Shown: piece by piece, positions 1-7,418 of the stretch
Layout: each line of letters opens with the position of its first letter
Numbering within the stretch: the stretch's first letter is position 1
Assembly: GCF_010729305.1 (NCBI RefSeq)
Contig: NZ_AP022574.1
Location: forward strand, 1,860,001-1,924,000
Direction of reading: 5' to 3'
Length of the DNA stretch: 64,000 nucleotides
DNA from: Mycolicibacterium psychrotolerans
GTDB lineage: Bacteria > Actinomycetota > Actinomycetes > Mycobacteriales > Mycobacteriaceae
Notes under the pieces: generated by a model
The model's input: only the letters and a program-made list of their open reading frames with translations
Told to the model about the DNA's origin: nothing
Database searches by the model: none
Position numbers and translations under genes: made by a program

Positions 1-627
1 GTCCTGGGCTTGCGCGAGCGCAAGAAGCGCCGCACGCGGGCCACCCTGATCGACGCCGCGGCCGGGCTGTGCGACCGCCAGGGTTTCGACGGCACGACCG
101 TCGACCAGATCGCGGCGATCGCCGACGTCTCTCCCCGCACCTTCAGTCGCTACTTCTCCACCAAGGACGCCATCGCGCTGGCCCTGATCGACGAGGTGCT
201 CGACCGGGTCGCTGCCGAGCTGGTTCGTCAGCCGCCGGAGCTGTCCCACTTCGAGGCGCTGCGCCGCGCCTACGTCGCGATGGCGCTGAGCACCAAGTCG
301 GCGCCGGTGGGTGTGCTGTCATCGGAGCGGTTCATGCAGATCCTGCGGATCCTGGTCTCGTCGGGCACGCTGCAGCAAGCCGCCGTCGATTTCCGCGGGA
401 ACCCGGTCGATGTCGCCGTGGCCGCCCGGATGGGCACCGCCGTGGATGACCGCCGGGTCAAGCTGATGGCCGCGGTGTGGGGCGGCATCCTGATGACGGC
501 GCTGCGCGAACTCGCTCAGGACACGACGGCGCTGCGCGGCGTCCGGGTCGACGACGCAGTCGCCGCGTTCGAGGTGACCTACGCCGACTTCATGGTTGAG
601 ATCGCGGGGCTCGGGCAACACGTCTGA
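1..627 (+). CDS. TetR family transcriptional regulator, 5' partial
   Basis: A DNA-binding repressor with an N-terminal TetR helix-turn-helix and a ligand-binding C-terminal half. The visible protein opens with the basic stretch RERKKRRTRATLIDAA, followed by FDGTTVDQIAAIADVSPRTFSRYF, the classic recognition-helix region. The frame is open to base 1. The first in-window start (TTG at base 10) falls inside the conserved basic leader, so the true start is probably upstream of the window. It sits 100 nt before gltA2 on the same strand. Its target is not evident; the dyad at 663-693 is one candidate. The family call is firm, the ligand unknown. Confidence 0.85.
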   Translation, partial: VLGLRERKKRRTRATLIDAAAGLCDRQGFDGTTVDQIAAIADVSPRTFSRYFSTKDAIALALIDEVLDRVAAELVRQPPELSHFEALRRAYVAMALSTKSAPVGVLSSERFMQILRILVSSGTLQQAAVDFRGNPVDVAVAARMGTAVDDRRVKLMAAVWGGILMTALRELAQDTTALRGVRVDDAVAAFEVTYADFMVEIAGLGQHV

Positions 628-662
628 TGCTCTCGTCAGCGACCCCCGCGGGCGTGCGCACG

Positions 663-693
663 GGAATGGGACTACCTTCTGTAGTCAGATTCC
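663..693. promoter_or_regulatory. 31-bp dyad upstream of gltA2
   Basis: Two nested perfect arm pairs share one centre at base 678: GGAAT (663-667) with ATTCC (689-693), and GACTAC (670-675) with GTAGTC (681-686). It lies in the only gap between tetR and gltA2, about 35 nt before the gltA2 start. It could be an operator (TetR-type sites are palindromic) or a weak tetR terminator. There is no T-run after it, which favours an operator. Confidence 0.45.
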
Positions 694-727
694 GATTCCC
701 GATAGACCCGAGACCGAAGGGATCCCA

Positions 728-2032
728 GTGGCCGATAACGCCGAAGCCGGGAAAGAGCACGCCACCCTCTCCTACCCCGGCGGCGAGCTGGAACTCGACA
801 TCGTCAAAGCTTCTGAGGGCGCGGACGGCATCGCGCTCGGATCGTTGCTGGCAAAGACCGGCTACACCACGTTCGACGGCGGATTCGTCAACACGGCGCC
901 CACCAAGAGCGCGATCACGTACATCGACGGCGACGCCGGCATCCTGCGGTACCGCGGCTACCCGATCGAGCAGCTCGCGGAGAAGTCGACGTTCATCGAG
1001 GTCAGTTATCTGCTGATCTACGGCGAGCTGCCGACCGAGGAGCAGCTCGAGAAGTTCACCACCCAGATCCAGCGGCACACGCTGCTGCACGAGGACCTCA
1101 AGCGGTTCTTCGACGGCTTTCCGCGCAACGCGCACCCGATGCCGGTGCTCTCCAGCGCGGTGAACGCGCTGAGCGCCTACTACCAGGACTCACTGGATCC
1201 GTTCGATCCCCAGCAGGTCGAGCTGTCGACCATCCGGCTGCTGGCCAAGCTGCCGACCATCGCCGCCTACGCGTACAAGAAGTCCGAGGGTCAGCCGTTC
1301 CTCTACCCCGACAACTCGCTGACGCTGGTCGAGAACTTCCTGCGGATGACGTTCGGGTTCCCCGCCGAGCCCTACGAGGTGGACCCCGAGATCGTTCGGG
1401 CGCTGGACATGCTGTTCATCCTGCACGCCGATCACGAGCAGAACTGCTCGACCTCGACGGTGCGGCTGGTGGGCAGCTCGCAGGCCAACCTGTTCACCTC
1501 GATCTCCGGCGGCATCAACGCGCTGTGGGGCCCGCTGCACGGCGGCGCCAACCAGGCCGTGCTCGAGATGCTCGAGAAGATCCGCAAGGGTGACGACGAC
1601 GTCGCGACGTTCGTCAAGAAGGTGAAGAACCGCGAGGACGGTGTGAAGCTGATGGGCTTCGGGCACCGCGTGTACAAGAACTACGACCCGCGCGCCCGCA
1701 TCGTCAAGGAGCAGGCCGACAAGATCCTCGGCAAGATCGGCGTGCAGGACGAGCTGCTCGACATCGCCAAAGAGCTCGAGGAGATCGCGCTGACCGACGA
1801 CTTCTTCGTCGAGCGCAAGCTCTACCCGAACGTCGACTACTACACCGGCGTGATCTACCGGGCCATGGGCTTCCCGACGCGGATGTTCACGGTGCTGTTC
1901 GCCCTGGGCCGGCTGCCCGGGTGGATCGCCCACTGGCGTGAGATGCACGGTGAGCCGAACAAGATCGGCCGGCCGCGGCAGATCTACACCGGCTACACCG
2001 AGCGCGACTACGCCGACATCGGCTCCCGCTGA
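728..2032 (+). CDS. gltA2: Citrate synthase GltA2
   Basis: Condenses acetyl-CoA and oxaloacetate to citrate in the TCA cycle, in the cytoplasm. The 434-residue protein matches the mycobacterial GltA2 I know almost end to end: [20 protein letters not shown] near the N-terminus, the citrate synthase signature [14 protein letters not shown] around the active site, and a C-terminal [15 protein letters not shown]. The start is the GTG at 728 ([11 protein letters not shown]), preceded by GAAGG. The same frame is open further upstream (ATG at 596), but that extension overlaps tetR and has no family similarity. It is followed by two small hairpins. Confidence 0.96.
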   Translation: MADNAEAGKEHATLSYPGGELELDIVKASEGADGIALGSLLAKTGYTTFDGGFVNTAPTKSAITYIDGDAGILRYRGYPIEQLAEKSTFIEVSYLLIYGELPTEEQLEKFTTQIQRHTLLHEDLKRFFDGFPRNAHPMPVLSSAVNALSAYYQDSLDPFDPQQVELSTIRLLAKLPTIAAYAYKKSEGQPFLYPDNSLTLVENFLRMTFGFPAEPYEVDPEIVRALDMLFILHADHEQNCSTSTVRLVGSSQANLFTSISGGINALWGPLHGGANQAVLEMLEKIRKGDDDVATFVKKVKNREDGVKLMGFGHRVYKNYDPRARIVKEQADKILGKIGVQDELLDIAKELEEIALTDDFFVERKLYPNVDYYTGVIYRAMGFPTRMFTVLFALGRLPGWIAHWREMHGEPNKIGRPRQIYTGYTERDYADIGSR

Positions 2033-2044
2033 CTCCGTCCCCTT

Positions 2045-2097
2045 TTTCGCCCAAACCAACGTTCGGGCGGGAAATGGCGAGTGATCTTCGCCATTTC
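2045..2097 (+). terminator. Hairpins downstream of gltA2
   Basis: TTTCGCCC (2045-2052) can pair with GGGCGGGAAA (2065-2074) with one bulge. GAAATGGCGA (2071-2080) pairs perfectly with TCGCCATTTC (2088-2097) across a 7-nt loop. The two share bases and would be alternative folds. The stretch begins 12 nt after the gltA2 stop and precedes an independently regulated gene, so a terminator is the simplest reading. There is no U-tract after it. Confidence 0.45.
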
Positions 2098-2112
2098 GTC
2101 GAGTTCGATGCG
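2048..2112 (+). repeat. Dispersed intergenic repeat, copy 1
   Basis: This 65-bp stretch resembles 31157-31221. Both start with CGCCCAA, one variable base, then CCAACGTTCGGGCG, and both carry CGTCGA exactly 49 bp after the first base. By hand alignment about 48 of 65 positions agree. Both copies follow a stop codon. Confidence 0.5.
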
Positions 2113-2131
2113 CTTCCCGGCTTGCGATCAT

Positions 2132-2172
2132 GACAGTTGTAGTTTCACAATAGTTGTGTGAATGAAACTGTC
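2132..2172. promoter_or_regulatory. 41-bp dyad operator over the MFS gene start
   Basis: The outer arms GACAGTT (2132-2138) and AACTGTC (2166-2172) and the inner arms CACAA (2146-2150) and TTGTG (2154-2158) are perfect inverted repeats sharing the centre at base 2152. The inner arm overlaps the GTG start codon of the exporter at 2158. Inner arms of this type (ACAA-n3-TTGT) are common for MarR proteins, and a MarR gene ends this two-gene operon. I infer MarR binding here blocks initiation. Confidence 0.6.
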
Positions 2173-3612
2173 GGCACGCTCACGCCGAGACGCAAGACCA
2201 TCGTGCTGGTGTCCTGCTGTCTGAGCCTGCTCATCGTGTCGATGGACGCCACGATCGTCAACGTCGCGATTCCCGCCGTCCGCACGGATCTCTCGGCGTC
2301 ACCGGCGCAGATGCAGTGGGTGGTCGACATCTACACGCTGGTGCTGGCCTCGCTGCTGATGCTGGCGGGCGCGACCGGCGACCGCTTCGGCCGCCGACGG
2401 GTGTTCCAGACCGGCCTGGTGCTGTTCGCGGTGGGATCGCTGGCCTGCAGCCTCGCCCCCACGATCGACACGCTCATCGGTGCCCGCCTGCTGCAGGGCA
2501 TCGGCGGGTCGATGCTCAATCCCGTTGCGCTGTCGATCATCTCGCAGATCTTCGTCGGCCGACAGGAGCGGGCGCGGGCCCTGGGGGTGTGGGGTGCCGT
2601 GGTCGGCATCTCGATGGCGCTCGGCCCGATCGTCGGGGGGCTGCTCATCCAGACCGTGGGCTGGCGCTCGGTGTTCTGGATCAACCTGCCGATCTGCGCC
2701 GCCGCCCTGCTGCTCACAGCGATCTTCGTGCCCGAGACCAAGTCGGCGACCATGCGCAACGTCGACCCGATCGGTCAGCTGCTGGCGGTCGTCACGCTCT
2801 TCGGCCTCGTCTACACGCTGATCGAGGGCCCGGTGCTGGGCTGGACGCACGTCCGGGTGGTCGGCGTCGCCGTCGTCGCGGCCGTCGCGCTCGCGGCGTT
2901 CCTGCGCTACGAGTCCCGCCGCCACGACCCCTTCCTGGATCTGCGCTTCTTCCGCAGCATCCCGTTCACCTCCGCGACCGTCTCGGCGGTCAGCGCGTTC
3001 GCCGCCTGGGGCGCCTTCCTGTTCATGATGTCGCTGTACCTGCAGGGGGAGCGGGGTTACTCCGCGATGCACACCGGCCTTATCTACCTGCCGATCGCGG
3101 TGGGCGCGCTGGTGTTCTCCCCGCTGTCGGGTCGGCTGGTTGGGCGCTTCGGGGCCCGCCCGTCGCTGGTGATCGCCGGCGTGCTGATCGCCGCGGCGTC
3201 GACGATGCTGACGTTCCTGACAGCCTCGACGCCGGTGTGGTCGCTGCTGGTCGTCTTCGCGGTGTTCGGCATCGGGTTCTCGATGGTCAACGCCCCGATC
3301 ACCAACGCCGCCGTCGGCGGGATGCCGCTCGACCGGGCCGGTGCCGCCTCGGCGGTGACGTCGACGAGCCGCCAGGTCGGCGTCAGTATCGGTGTCGCAC
3401 TGTGCGGTTCGGTCGCCGGATCGGCGATGACGATGGCGGTCGCGGATTTCGCCGCGGCCGCCCGGCCGCTGTGGTTCGTGTGCACCGCCCTCGGACTGGT
3501 CATCCTCGCGCTGGGACTGTTCTCCACGTCGCCGCGGGCGATGCGCTCGGCCGAGCGGTTGGCGCCGCTGATCGCGGGAACACCGAACCGGGAGGACGCG
3601 CATGTCCGGTGA
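2158..3612 (+). CDS. MFS drug exporter, DHA2 (EmrB/QacA) type
   Basis: A proton-coupled multidrug efflux permease of the inner membrane. The 484 residues fit the 14-helix DHA2 family. Motifs seen are [14 protein letters not shown] in helix 1, [10 protein letters not shown] (motif A) in the first cytoplasmic loop, [18 protein letters not shown], and the antiporter motif C-like [10 protein letters not shown] near residue 160. The GTG start at 2158 has no clear ribosome site and lies inside a large dyad, so a leaderless or very short leader is possible. Its stop overlaps the start of the MarR gene by 11 nt, so the two are probably co-transcribed and co-regulated. The substrate is unknown. Confidence 0.88.
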   Translation: MNETVGTLTPRRKTIVLVSCCLSLLIVSMDATIVNVAIPAVRTDLSASPAQMQWVVDIYTLVLASLLMLAGATGDRFGRRRVFQTGLVLFAVGSLACSLAPTIDTLIGARLLQGIGGSMLNPVALSIISQIFVGRQERARALGVWGAVVGISMALGPIVGGLLIQTVGWRSVFWINLPICAAALLLTAIFVPETKSATMRNVDPIGQLLAVVTLFGLVYTLIEGPVLGWTHVRVVGVAVVAAVALAAFLRYESRRHDPFLDLRFFRSIPFTSATVSAVSAFAAWGAFLFMMSLYLQGERGYSAMHTGLIYLPIAVGALVFSPLSGRLVGRFGARPSLVIAGVLIAAASTMLTFLTASTPVWSLLVVFAVFGIGFSMVNAPITNAAVGGMPLDRAGAASAVTSTSRQVGVSIGVALCGSVAGSAMTMAVADFAAAARPLWFVCTALGLVILALGLFSTSPRAMRSAERLAPLIAGTPNREDAHVR

Positions 3613-4015
3613 CGGCCTGGCCGACGCGGTGTGGCGGGACCTGTCGTCGCTGGTGATGGATCACCGCGACGGCTGGAAGCGGGCGGTGGTCGAGCGCTCC
3701 GGGTTGCCGTTCAGCAGGATCCGAATTCTCAAGCGGCTCAGTCGGACCCCGATGACTGTCAAGGAACTCGCCGCCGCGGCGACCATCGACGCGCCCGCGG
3801 CGACCGTCGCAGTCAACGACCTCGAGGAACGCGGGCTGGTGGTGCGTGAGGTGAACCCGCAGAACCGACGCTGCAAGGTGGTGTCCCTGACCGACGCGGG
3901 GCGGGAGGTGGTGCGCACGATCGACGCTGTCCGGGACCCGGCACCCGAGGTTCTCACCGCGCTGGACGACGCCGACCTGGCCACACTGCGCGCCCTGCTC
4001 GACAAGCTGACCTAG
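3602..4015 (+). CDS. MarR family transcriptional regulator
   Basis: A 137-residue winged-helix repressor. The recognition region is MTVKELAAAATIDAPAATVAV, followed by a wing with RGLVVREVNPQNRRCKVVSLT, as usual for MarR proteins. The ATG at 3602 lies inside the end of the exporter gene behind GGGAGGA, so translation is coupled. It is the likely repressor of its own operon through the dyad at 2132-2172. Its TAG stop (4013-4015) lies in the 6-bp duplication made by the IS481 insertion, so the reading frame was left intact. Confidence 0.88.
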   Translation: MSGDGLADAVWRDLSSLVMDHRDGWKRAVVERSGLPFSRIRILKRLSRTPMTVKELAAAATIDAPAATVAVNDLEERGLVVREVNPQNRRCKVVSLTDAGREVVRTIDAVRDPAPEVLTALDDADLATLRALLDKLT

Positions 4016-4016
4016 C
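4011..4016. repeat. Target-site duplication, left (CCTAGC)
   Basis: CCTAGC here is repeated as CCTAGC at 5107-5112, immediately outside the two element ends. It contains the marR stop codon. Confidence 0.9.
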
Positions 4017-5001
4017 TGTACTGACCTGAGAGGTTAGGTACGCGGCTGGCGGGTGGTTGGCCGCCGAGTGCGGTGTGGCCGCGGTGGTGATTGTAGGCGT
4101 GCAGCCAGATCGGGAATTGCTCGCAGCGTTGGGCGTCGCTGGTGTAGAGGCGGGCGTAGGCCCATTCGTCGGCCAGGGTGCGGTGGAATCTCTCGACCTT
4201 GCCGTTGGTCTGCGGTCGGTATGGGCGGGTGCGCCGGTGTTCGATGTCGCCGAGAGCGTCCCGGAAGGCATGGGATCGGTAGCAGGAGCCGTTGTCGGTC
4301 AACACTTTCCGCACTGTGATGCCGCACTCTGTGAACCAGGCGTCGGCGCGTCGCCAGAATGCTGCGGCGGTCTCTTTGCGTTCATCACTTAGCAATTCGG
4401 AGTAGGCCAGCCGAGAGTGCGCGTCGATCGCGGTGTGCAGGAAGTGATAGCCCCGCCGGGGATTGCGGTATTGCGTCATGACCGCGCTGCTCTTGTCAGC
4501 CTGGCGATTGGCCCTGCCCACAGCGCGGCCCAGCATGCGCCAGCCACCGCCGGCGGGAATCTTGCCGAGCTTCTTGACGTCGATGTGCACCAATTCCCCA
4601 CACCCGGTGGTTTGGATGCGCCGGATCACTCGGCCGGTAGGTCGGTCCAGCCACCGCAGCTTGGCCACCCCGTAGCGGCTCAGTACCCGATGCACTGTCG
4701 AGGGATGAATGCCCAGCTGATAGCCGATGCGGGCCGGTCCCCAACGGCGCAGCACGCGGATTTTGATGATGCGCCGCTCTGTGCGGGTCGGTGTCTGATT
4801 CGGGCTGTGGTGCGGCCGAGAGCTGCGATCGACCATCCCAGCCGGACCCAACTCCCGGTATCGGCTCGCCCAGCGGGCCGCCGTAGTCACCGCGACCTGA
4901 AACCGTTCGGCAGCCCGGCGCAGCGACCAGCCGTCCTCGACGACGCAGCGAGCCAGCCTCAGACGACCGGTTTCGGACAAGGGGGCATTACGGTGGGACA
5001 C
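4012..5001 (-). CDS. IS481 family transposase
   Basis: A 329-residue DDE transposase. It has an N-terminal helix-turn-helix (GWSLRRAAERFQVAVTTAAR) and a second homeodomain-like DNA-binding part (WGPARIGYQLGIHPSTVHRV). The integrase core contributes catalytic residues in HIDVKKL (Asp), LTDNGSC (Asp) and NGKVERFHRTLADEW (Glu). All three are present and there is no frameshift, so it may be active. The GTG start at 5001 is preceded by GGAGG. The frame runs through the inverted repeat, and its TAG stop lies outside the element in the target duplication, so the host sequence supplies the stop codon. Confidence 0.93.
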   Translation of the reverse strand: MSHRNAPLSETGRLRLARCVVEDGWSLRRAAERFQVAVTTAARWASRYRELGPAGMVDRSSRPHHSPNQTPTRTERRIIKIRVLRRWGPARIGYQLGIHPSTVHRVLSRYGVAKLRWLDRPTGRVIRRIQTTGCGELVHIDVKKLGKIPAGGGWRMLGRAVGRANRQADKSSAVMTQYRNPRRGYHFLHTAIDAHSRLAYSELLSDERKETAAAFWRRADAWFTECGITVRKVLTDNGSCYRSHAFRDALGDIEHRRTRPYRPQTNGKVERFHRTLADEWAYARLYTSDAQRCEQFPIWLHAYNHHRGHTALGGQPPASRVPNLSGQYS

Positions 5002-5106
5002 GAAGACCTCCGGTGAATTGGTGCGTTCCTAGACAGCTCGCACTTCACTCGGAGGTCTTCGTCATGTCACCACGCCACGCCGTACCTAACGTCCGTGGTC
5101 AGTACA
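4017..5106. mobile_element. IS481-family insertion sequence, 1090 bp, intact
   Basis: The ends are imperfect inverted repeats: 4017-4042 begins TGTACTGACC and ends TTAGGTACG; 5081-5106 is its reverse complement with about four internal mismatches. TGT...ACA ends are typical of IS481. The 6-bp direct repeat CCTAGC flanks the element on both sides, showing transpositional insertion. It sits exactly at the junction of two convergent genes. Confidence 0.93.
5000..5062 (-). promoter_or_regulatory. Inverted repeat masking the transposase ribosome site
   Basis: The 13-bp arms 5000-5012 and 5050-5062 are perfect inverted repeats separated by 37 nt. The inner arm contains the transposase Shine-Dalgarno sequence (GGAGG) and touches its GTG. 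A transcript entering from the oxidoreductase side would fold and hide the ribosome site. One starting inside the loop region would not. Confidence 0.55.
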
Positions 5107-5112
5107 CCTAGC
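5107..5112. repeat. Target-site duplication, right (CCTAGC)
   Basis: Second copy of the 6-bp target. It contains the stop codon of the minus-strand oxidoreductase (CTA at 5108-5110 on the plus strand). Confidence 0.9.
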
Positions 5113-6676
5113 CCTCGAGTACCGCCATCGCCGCGTTGTGCCCGCCGATCCCCGAGACGGCGCCACCGCGGCGAGAACCCGATCCGCACAGCAGGATTCG
5201 CTCGTGGCGGGTGGCGACACCCCAGCGCTGCGCGGGCGTCGCGAGAAGGTCGTCGTCCTCGGCGAACGGCCACGACAGCGCCCCGTGGAAGATGTTGCCG
5301 TTCGTCATGCCCAGCGCATCCTCGAGATCCGACGTCGTCTTGGCCTCGATGCACAGCCGGCCGACCGCGTCCTCCATCAGCACGTCCTGAATCGGTTCGG
5401 CCAGCACTGAGTTCAGCGAGGTCAGGGCCGCGGAGGTGAGCGCGTCGCGCATCCGGCCGGGCGTGCCCGACGCCATCAACCCGTGCGGTGTGTGCAGTCC
5501 GAACACCGTCAGCGTCTGCGCGCCGGACTCGCGCAGTTCGTCGGACAGAATCGTCGGATCGGCCAACGAGTGGCAGTAGATCTCGCACGGAAGTGGTTCG
5601 GGCACAGCGCCGCCGGCGGCCTGCCGGTAGGCGGACTCGAGCTGGCCGTAGCTCTCGTTGATGTGGAACGTCCCGCCGAAAGCCTGCTCCGGGGCGACGC
5701 TCTCGTCCCGCAGTCGCGGCAGCCGGCGCAGCATCAGGTTCACCTTCACCTGCGCGCCGGGCGCGACGTCGGGGGCGTCCTCGCCCAGCAGGCGCGCCAG
5801 CACGGCCGGCGTGACATTGGCCAGGACCCGGTCGGCGACCACCCGATGCTCGGCACCGCCGCGCCGGAAGTGCACCTCACCGTCGGGGGTGACCGACTCC
5901 ACCTCGGCACCGGTGACGATGTCGGCCCCGAAACCGGCCGCGGCCGCCGCCAGCGCGCCGCTGACCGCACCCATCCCGCCGATCGGCACGTCCCAGTCAC
6001 CGCTGCCGCCGCCGATGAGGTGGTAGAGGAAGCACACGTTCTGCCGCAGCGACGGGTCGTCGAGCGCCGCGAACGTGCCGATCAACGCGTCGGTGGCCAT
6101 CACCCCGCGCACGAGATCGCTGTGCACCGCGGACGTGATCGCCTCGCCGATCGGACGGTCGACCATCGCCCGCCACACCGCCTCCGCGTCGGTGCCGCCT
6201 GCGGCGATGACGTCGCGGCGCATCTGGGAGCGGGTGCGCAGCGGCTGGGTCAGCGTCGGCCAGACATGCGTCGTGACGGTGCGGCAGCGCCGGTAGAACT
6301 CGTCGAAGCCCGCCTCGTCGGCCGCGGCGCCGACCGCGCCGAACGTCGACTCCGGCCCGACCAGCAGTCCGGTGCGGCCGGCGGTGGCCGGGTCGGGGGT
6401 GTAGGACGAATACCGCCGCCGCACCAGCCGGATCCGGGCGCCGAGATCGTCGACGATGCGCTGCGGCAGCAGGCTCACCAGGTAGGAGTACCGCGACAGC
6501 CGGGCGTCGATGCCGTCGAAGGCGTGCGTCGACACGGCGGCGCCGCCGACATGGTCGAGGCGTTCCAGCACGCGCACGCGACGGCCCGCCCTGGCCAGGT
6601 AGCCCGCGGCCACCAGACCGTTGTGTCCGCCGCCGACGATGACGACGTCGGCGCGGGTGTCGGTGCGGCCGCTCAG
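5108..6676 (-). CDS. FAD-dependent oxidoreductase, phytoene-desaturase-like (Rv0897c-like)
   Basis: A predicted FAD-binding amine oxidase/desaturase-fold enzyme of about 522 residues. The N-terminal dinucleotide motif is DVVIVGGGHNGLVAAGYLAR, followed by VLERLDHVGGAAVS. The C-terminal FAD-contact stretch is LLCGSGSRRGGAVSGIGGHN. Its position two genes from gltA2 fits M. tuberculosis Rv0897c. No ATG, GTG or TTG lies close to the FAD motif. The frame continues upstream through DUF2630 without plausible sequence, so I propose the CTG at 6676-6674, which overlaps the DUF2630 stop (CTGA). The substrate is unknown. The start is uncertain; the family call is firm. Confidence 0.8.
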   Translation of the reverse strand: MSGRTDTRADVVIVGGGHNGLVAAGYLARAGRRVRVLERLDHVGGAAVSTHAFDGIDARLSRYSYLVSLLPQRIVDDLGARIRLVRRRYSSYTPDPATAGRTGLLVGPESTFGAVGAAADEAGFDEFYRRCRTVTTHVWPTLTQPLRTRSQMRRDVIAAGGTDAEAVWRAMVDRPIGEAITSAVHSDLVRGVMATDALIGTFAALDDPSLRQNVCFLYHLIGGGSGDWDVPIGGMGAVSGALAAAAAGFGADIVTGAEVESVTPDGEVHFRRGGAEHRVVADRVLANVTPAVLARLLGEDAPDVAPGAQVKVNLMLRRLPRLRDESVAPEQAFGGTFHINESYGQLESAYRQAAGGAVPEPLPCEIYCHSLADPTILSDELRESGAQTLTVFGLHTPHGLMASGTPGRMRDALTSAALTSLNSVLAEPIQDVLMEDAVGRLCIEAKTTSDLEDALGMTNGNIFHGALSWPFAEDDDLLATPAQRWGVATRHERILLCGSGSRRGGAVSGIGGHNAAMAVLEG

Positions 6677-6921
6677 TTCAGGTAGCCCTCGACCTCGTCG
6701 GCGGGGCGGACCTGGGCGGCAGCGGGGTCGCCACCGGTCTCGCGCAGCGCGCGGCGCTGGCGCAGCAGATCCCAGCACTGGTCGAGCTGGACCTCGACGG
6801 CGCGCAGCCGCTGATGCTCTTCGGACTCGTCGATCTCGTGATGCTGCAGCTTCTCGCGGAGTTCCTTCTCCTCTGCGACGAGCTGGTTCACCTGAGCGAG
6901 GATTTCTTCGTCTTTGGCCAC
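6673..6921 (-). CDS. DUF2630 family protein (Rv0898c-like)
   Basis: A small cytoplasmic protein of 82 residues and unknown function. It is strongly charged and helical (EILAQVNQLVAEEKELREKL, then LRAVEVQLDQCWDLLRQRRA), consistent with a helical hairpin, and is recognisable as DUF2630. The GTG at 6921 is chosen because the family starts with AKDEEILAQ; the longer frame to 6978 is proline/arginine-rich and unrelated. Its stop overlaps the proposed start of the oxidoreductase, implying an operon. Confidence 0.85.
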   Translation of the reverse strand: MAKDEEILAQVNQLVAEEKELREKLQHHEIDESEEHQRLRAVEVQLDQCWDLLRQRRALRETGGDPAAAQVRPADEVEGYLN

Positions 6922-7010
6922 GGCTACCAGTGTGCCTCCCCGCGCGATCTGATGACGGGGTGGGCGCGACCCCGCCAAGCGCGACGCCCCGGCGGTCTAG
7001 GGTGAGCGGC

Positions 7011-7373
7011 ATGGCTACCAAACCCGAGATCGACTTTCCCGAAGGCCCGCCGCCCACCGAGCTCGTGATCGAAGACCTCGTCGTGGGCGACGGTCCGGAG
7101 GCGGTGCCGGGTGCCAACGTGGAGGTGCACTACCTCGGCGTCGAGTTCGACACGGGCGAGGAGTTCGACAGTTCCTGGAACCGCGGTGAGTCCATCGAGT
7201 TCCCGCTGCGCGGCCTCATCCAGGGTTGGCAGGACGGCATCCCCGGCATGAAGGTCGGCGGCCGCCGCAAGCTGACCATCCCGCCGGAGCAGGCCTACGG
7301 CCCCGCCGGAGGCGGGCACCGGCTGTCGGGCAAGACTTTGATTTTCGTCATCGACCTGCTCGGCACCCGCTGA
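7011..7373 (+). CDS. FKBP-type peptidyl-prolyl cis-trans isomerase
   Basis: A cytoplasmic single-domain FKBP of 120 residues that catalyses proline isomerisation during folding. The domain is complete: VEVHYLGVEFDTGEEFDSSW, EFPLRGLIQGWQDGIPGMKVGG, IPPEQAYGP and a final LIFVIDLLGTR. Aromatic and acidic pocket residues (Tyr of VHYLG, Asp of FDSSW, Trp of GWQDG) are present. The ATG at 7011 fits the family; the frame is open upstream only over a shadow of the divergent DUF2630 gene. There is no signal peptide. The gene originally ended in a bidirectional hairpin now split by an IS30-type element. Confidence 0.93.
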   Translation: MATKPEIDFPEGPPPTELVIEDLVVGDGPEAVPGANVEVHYLGVEFDTGEEFDSSWNRGESIEFPLRGLIQGWQDGIPGMKVGGRRKLTIPPEQAYGPAGGGHRLSGKTLIFVIDLLGTR

Positions 7374-7418
7374 CCTTCCCGCCGAAACTGTATTCCGCGC
7401 GACCAGAACGCCCTCAAA

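Noticed and set aside
596..727. Upstream extension of gltA2 to ATG 596
   Set aside because: It overlaps tetR and the dyad, and adds residues with no citrate synthase similarity.
2299..3603. 434-codon minus-strand frame opposite the MFS exporter
   Set aside because: Composition is almost wholly Arg, Asp, His and Gln, and it mirrors the exporter's codon positions: a shadow frame.
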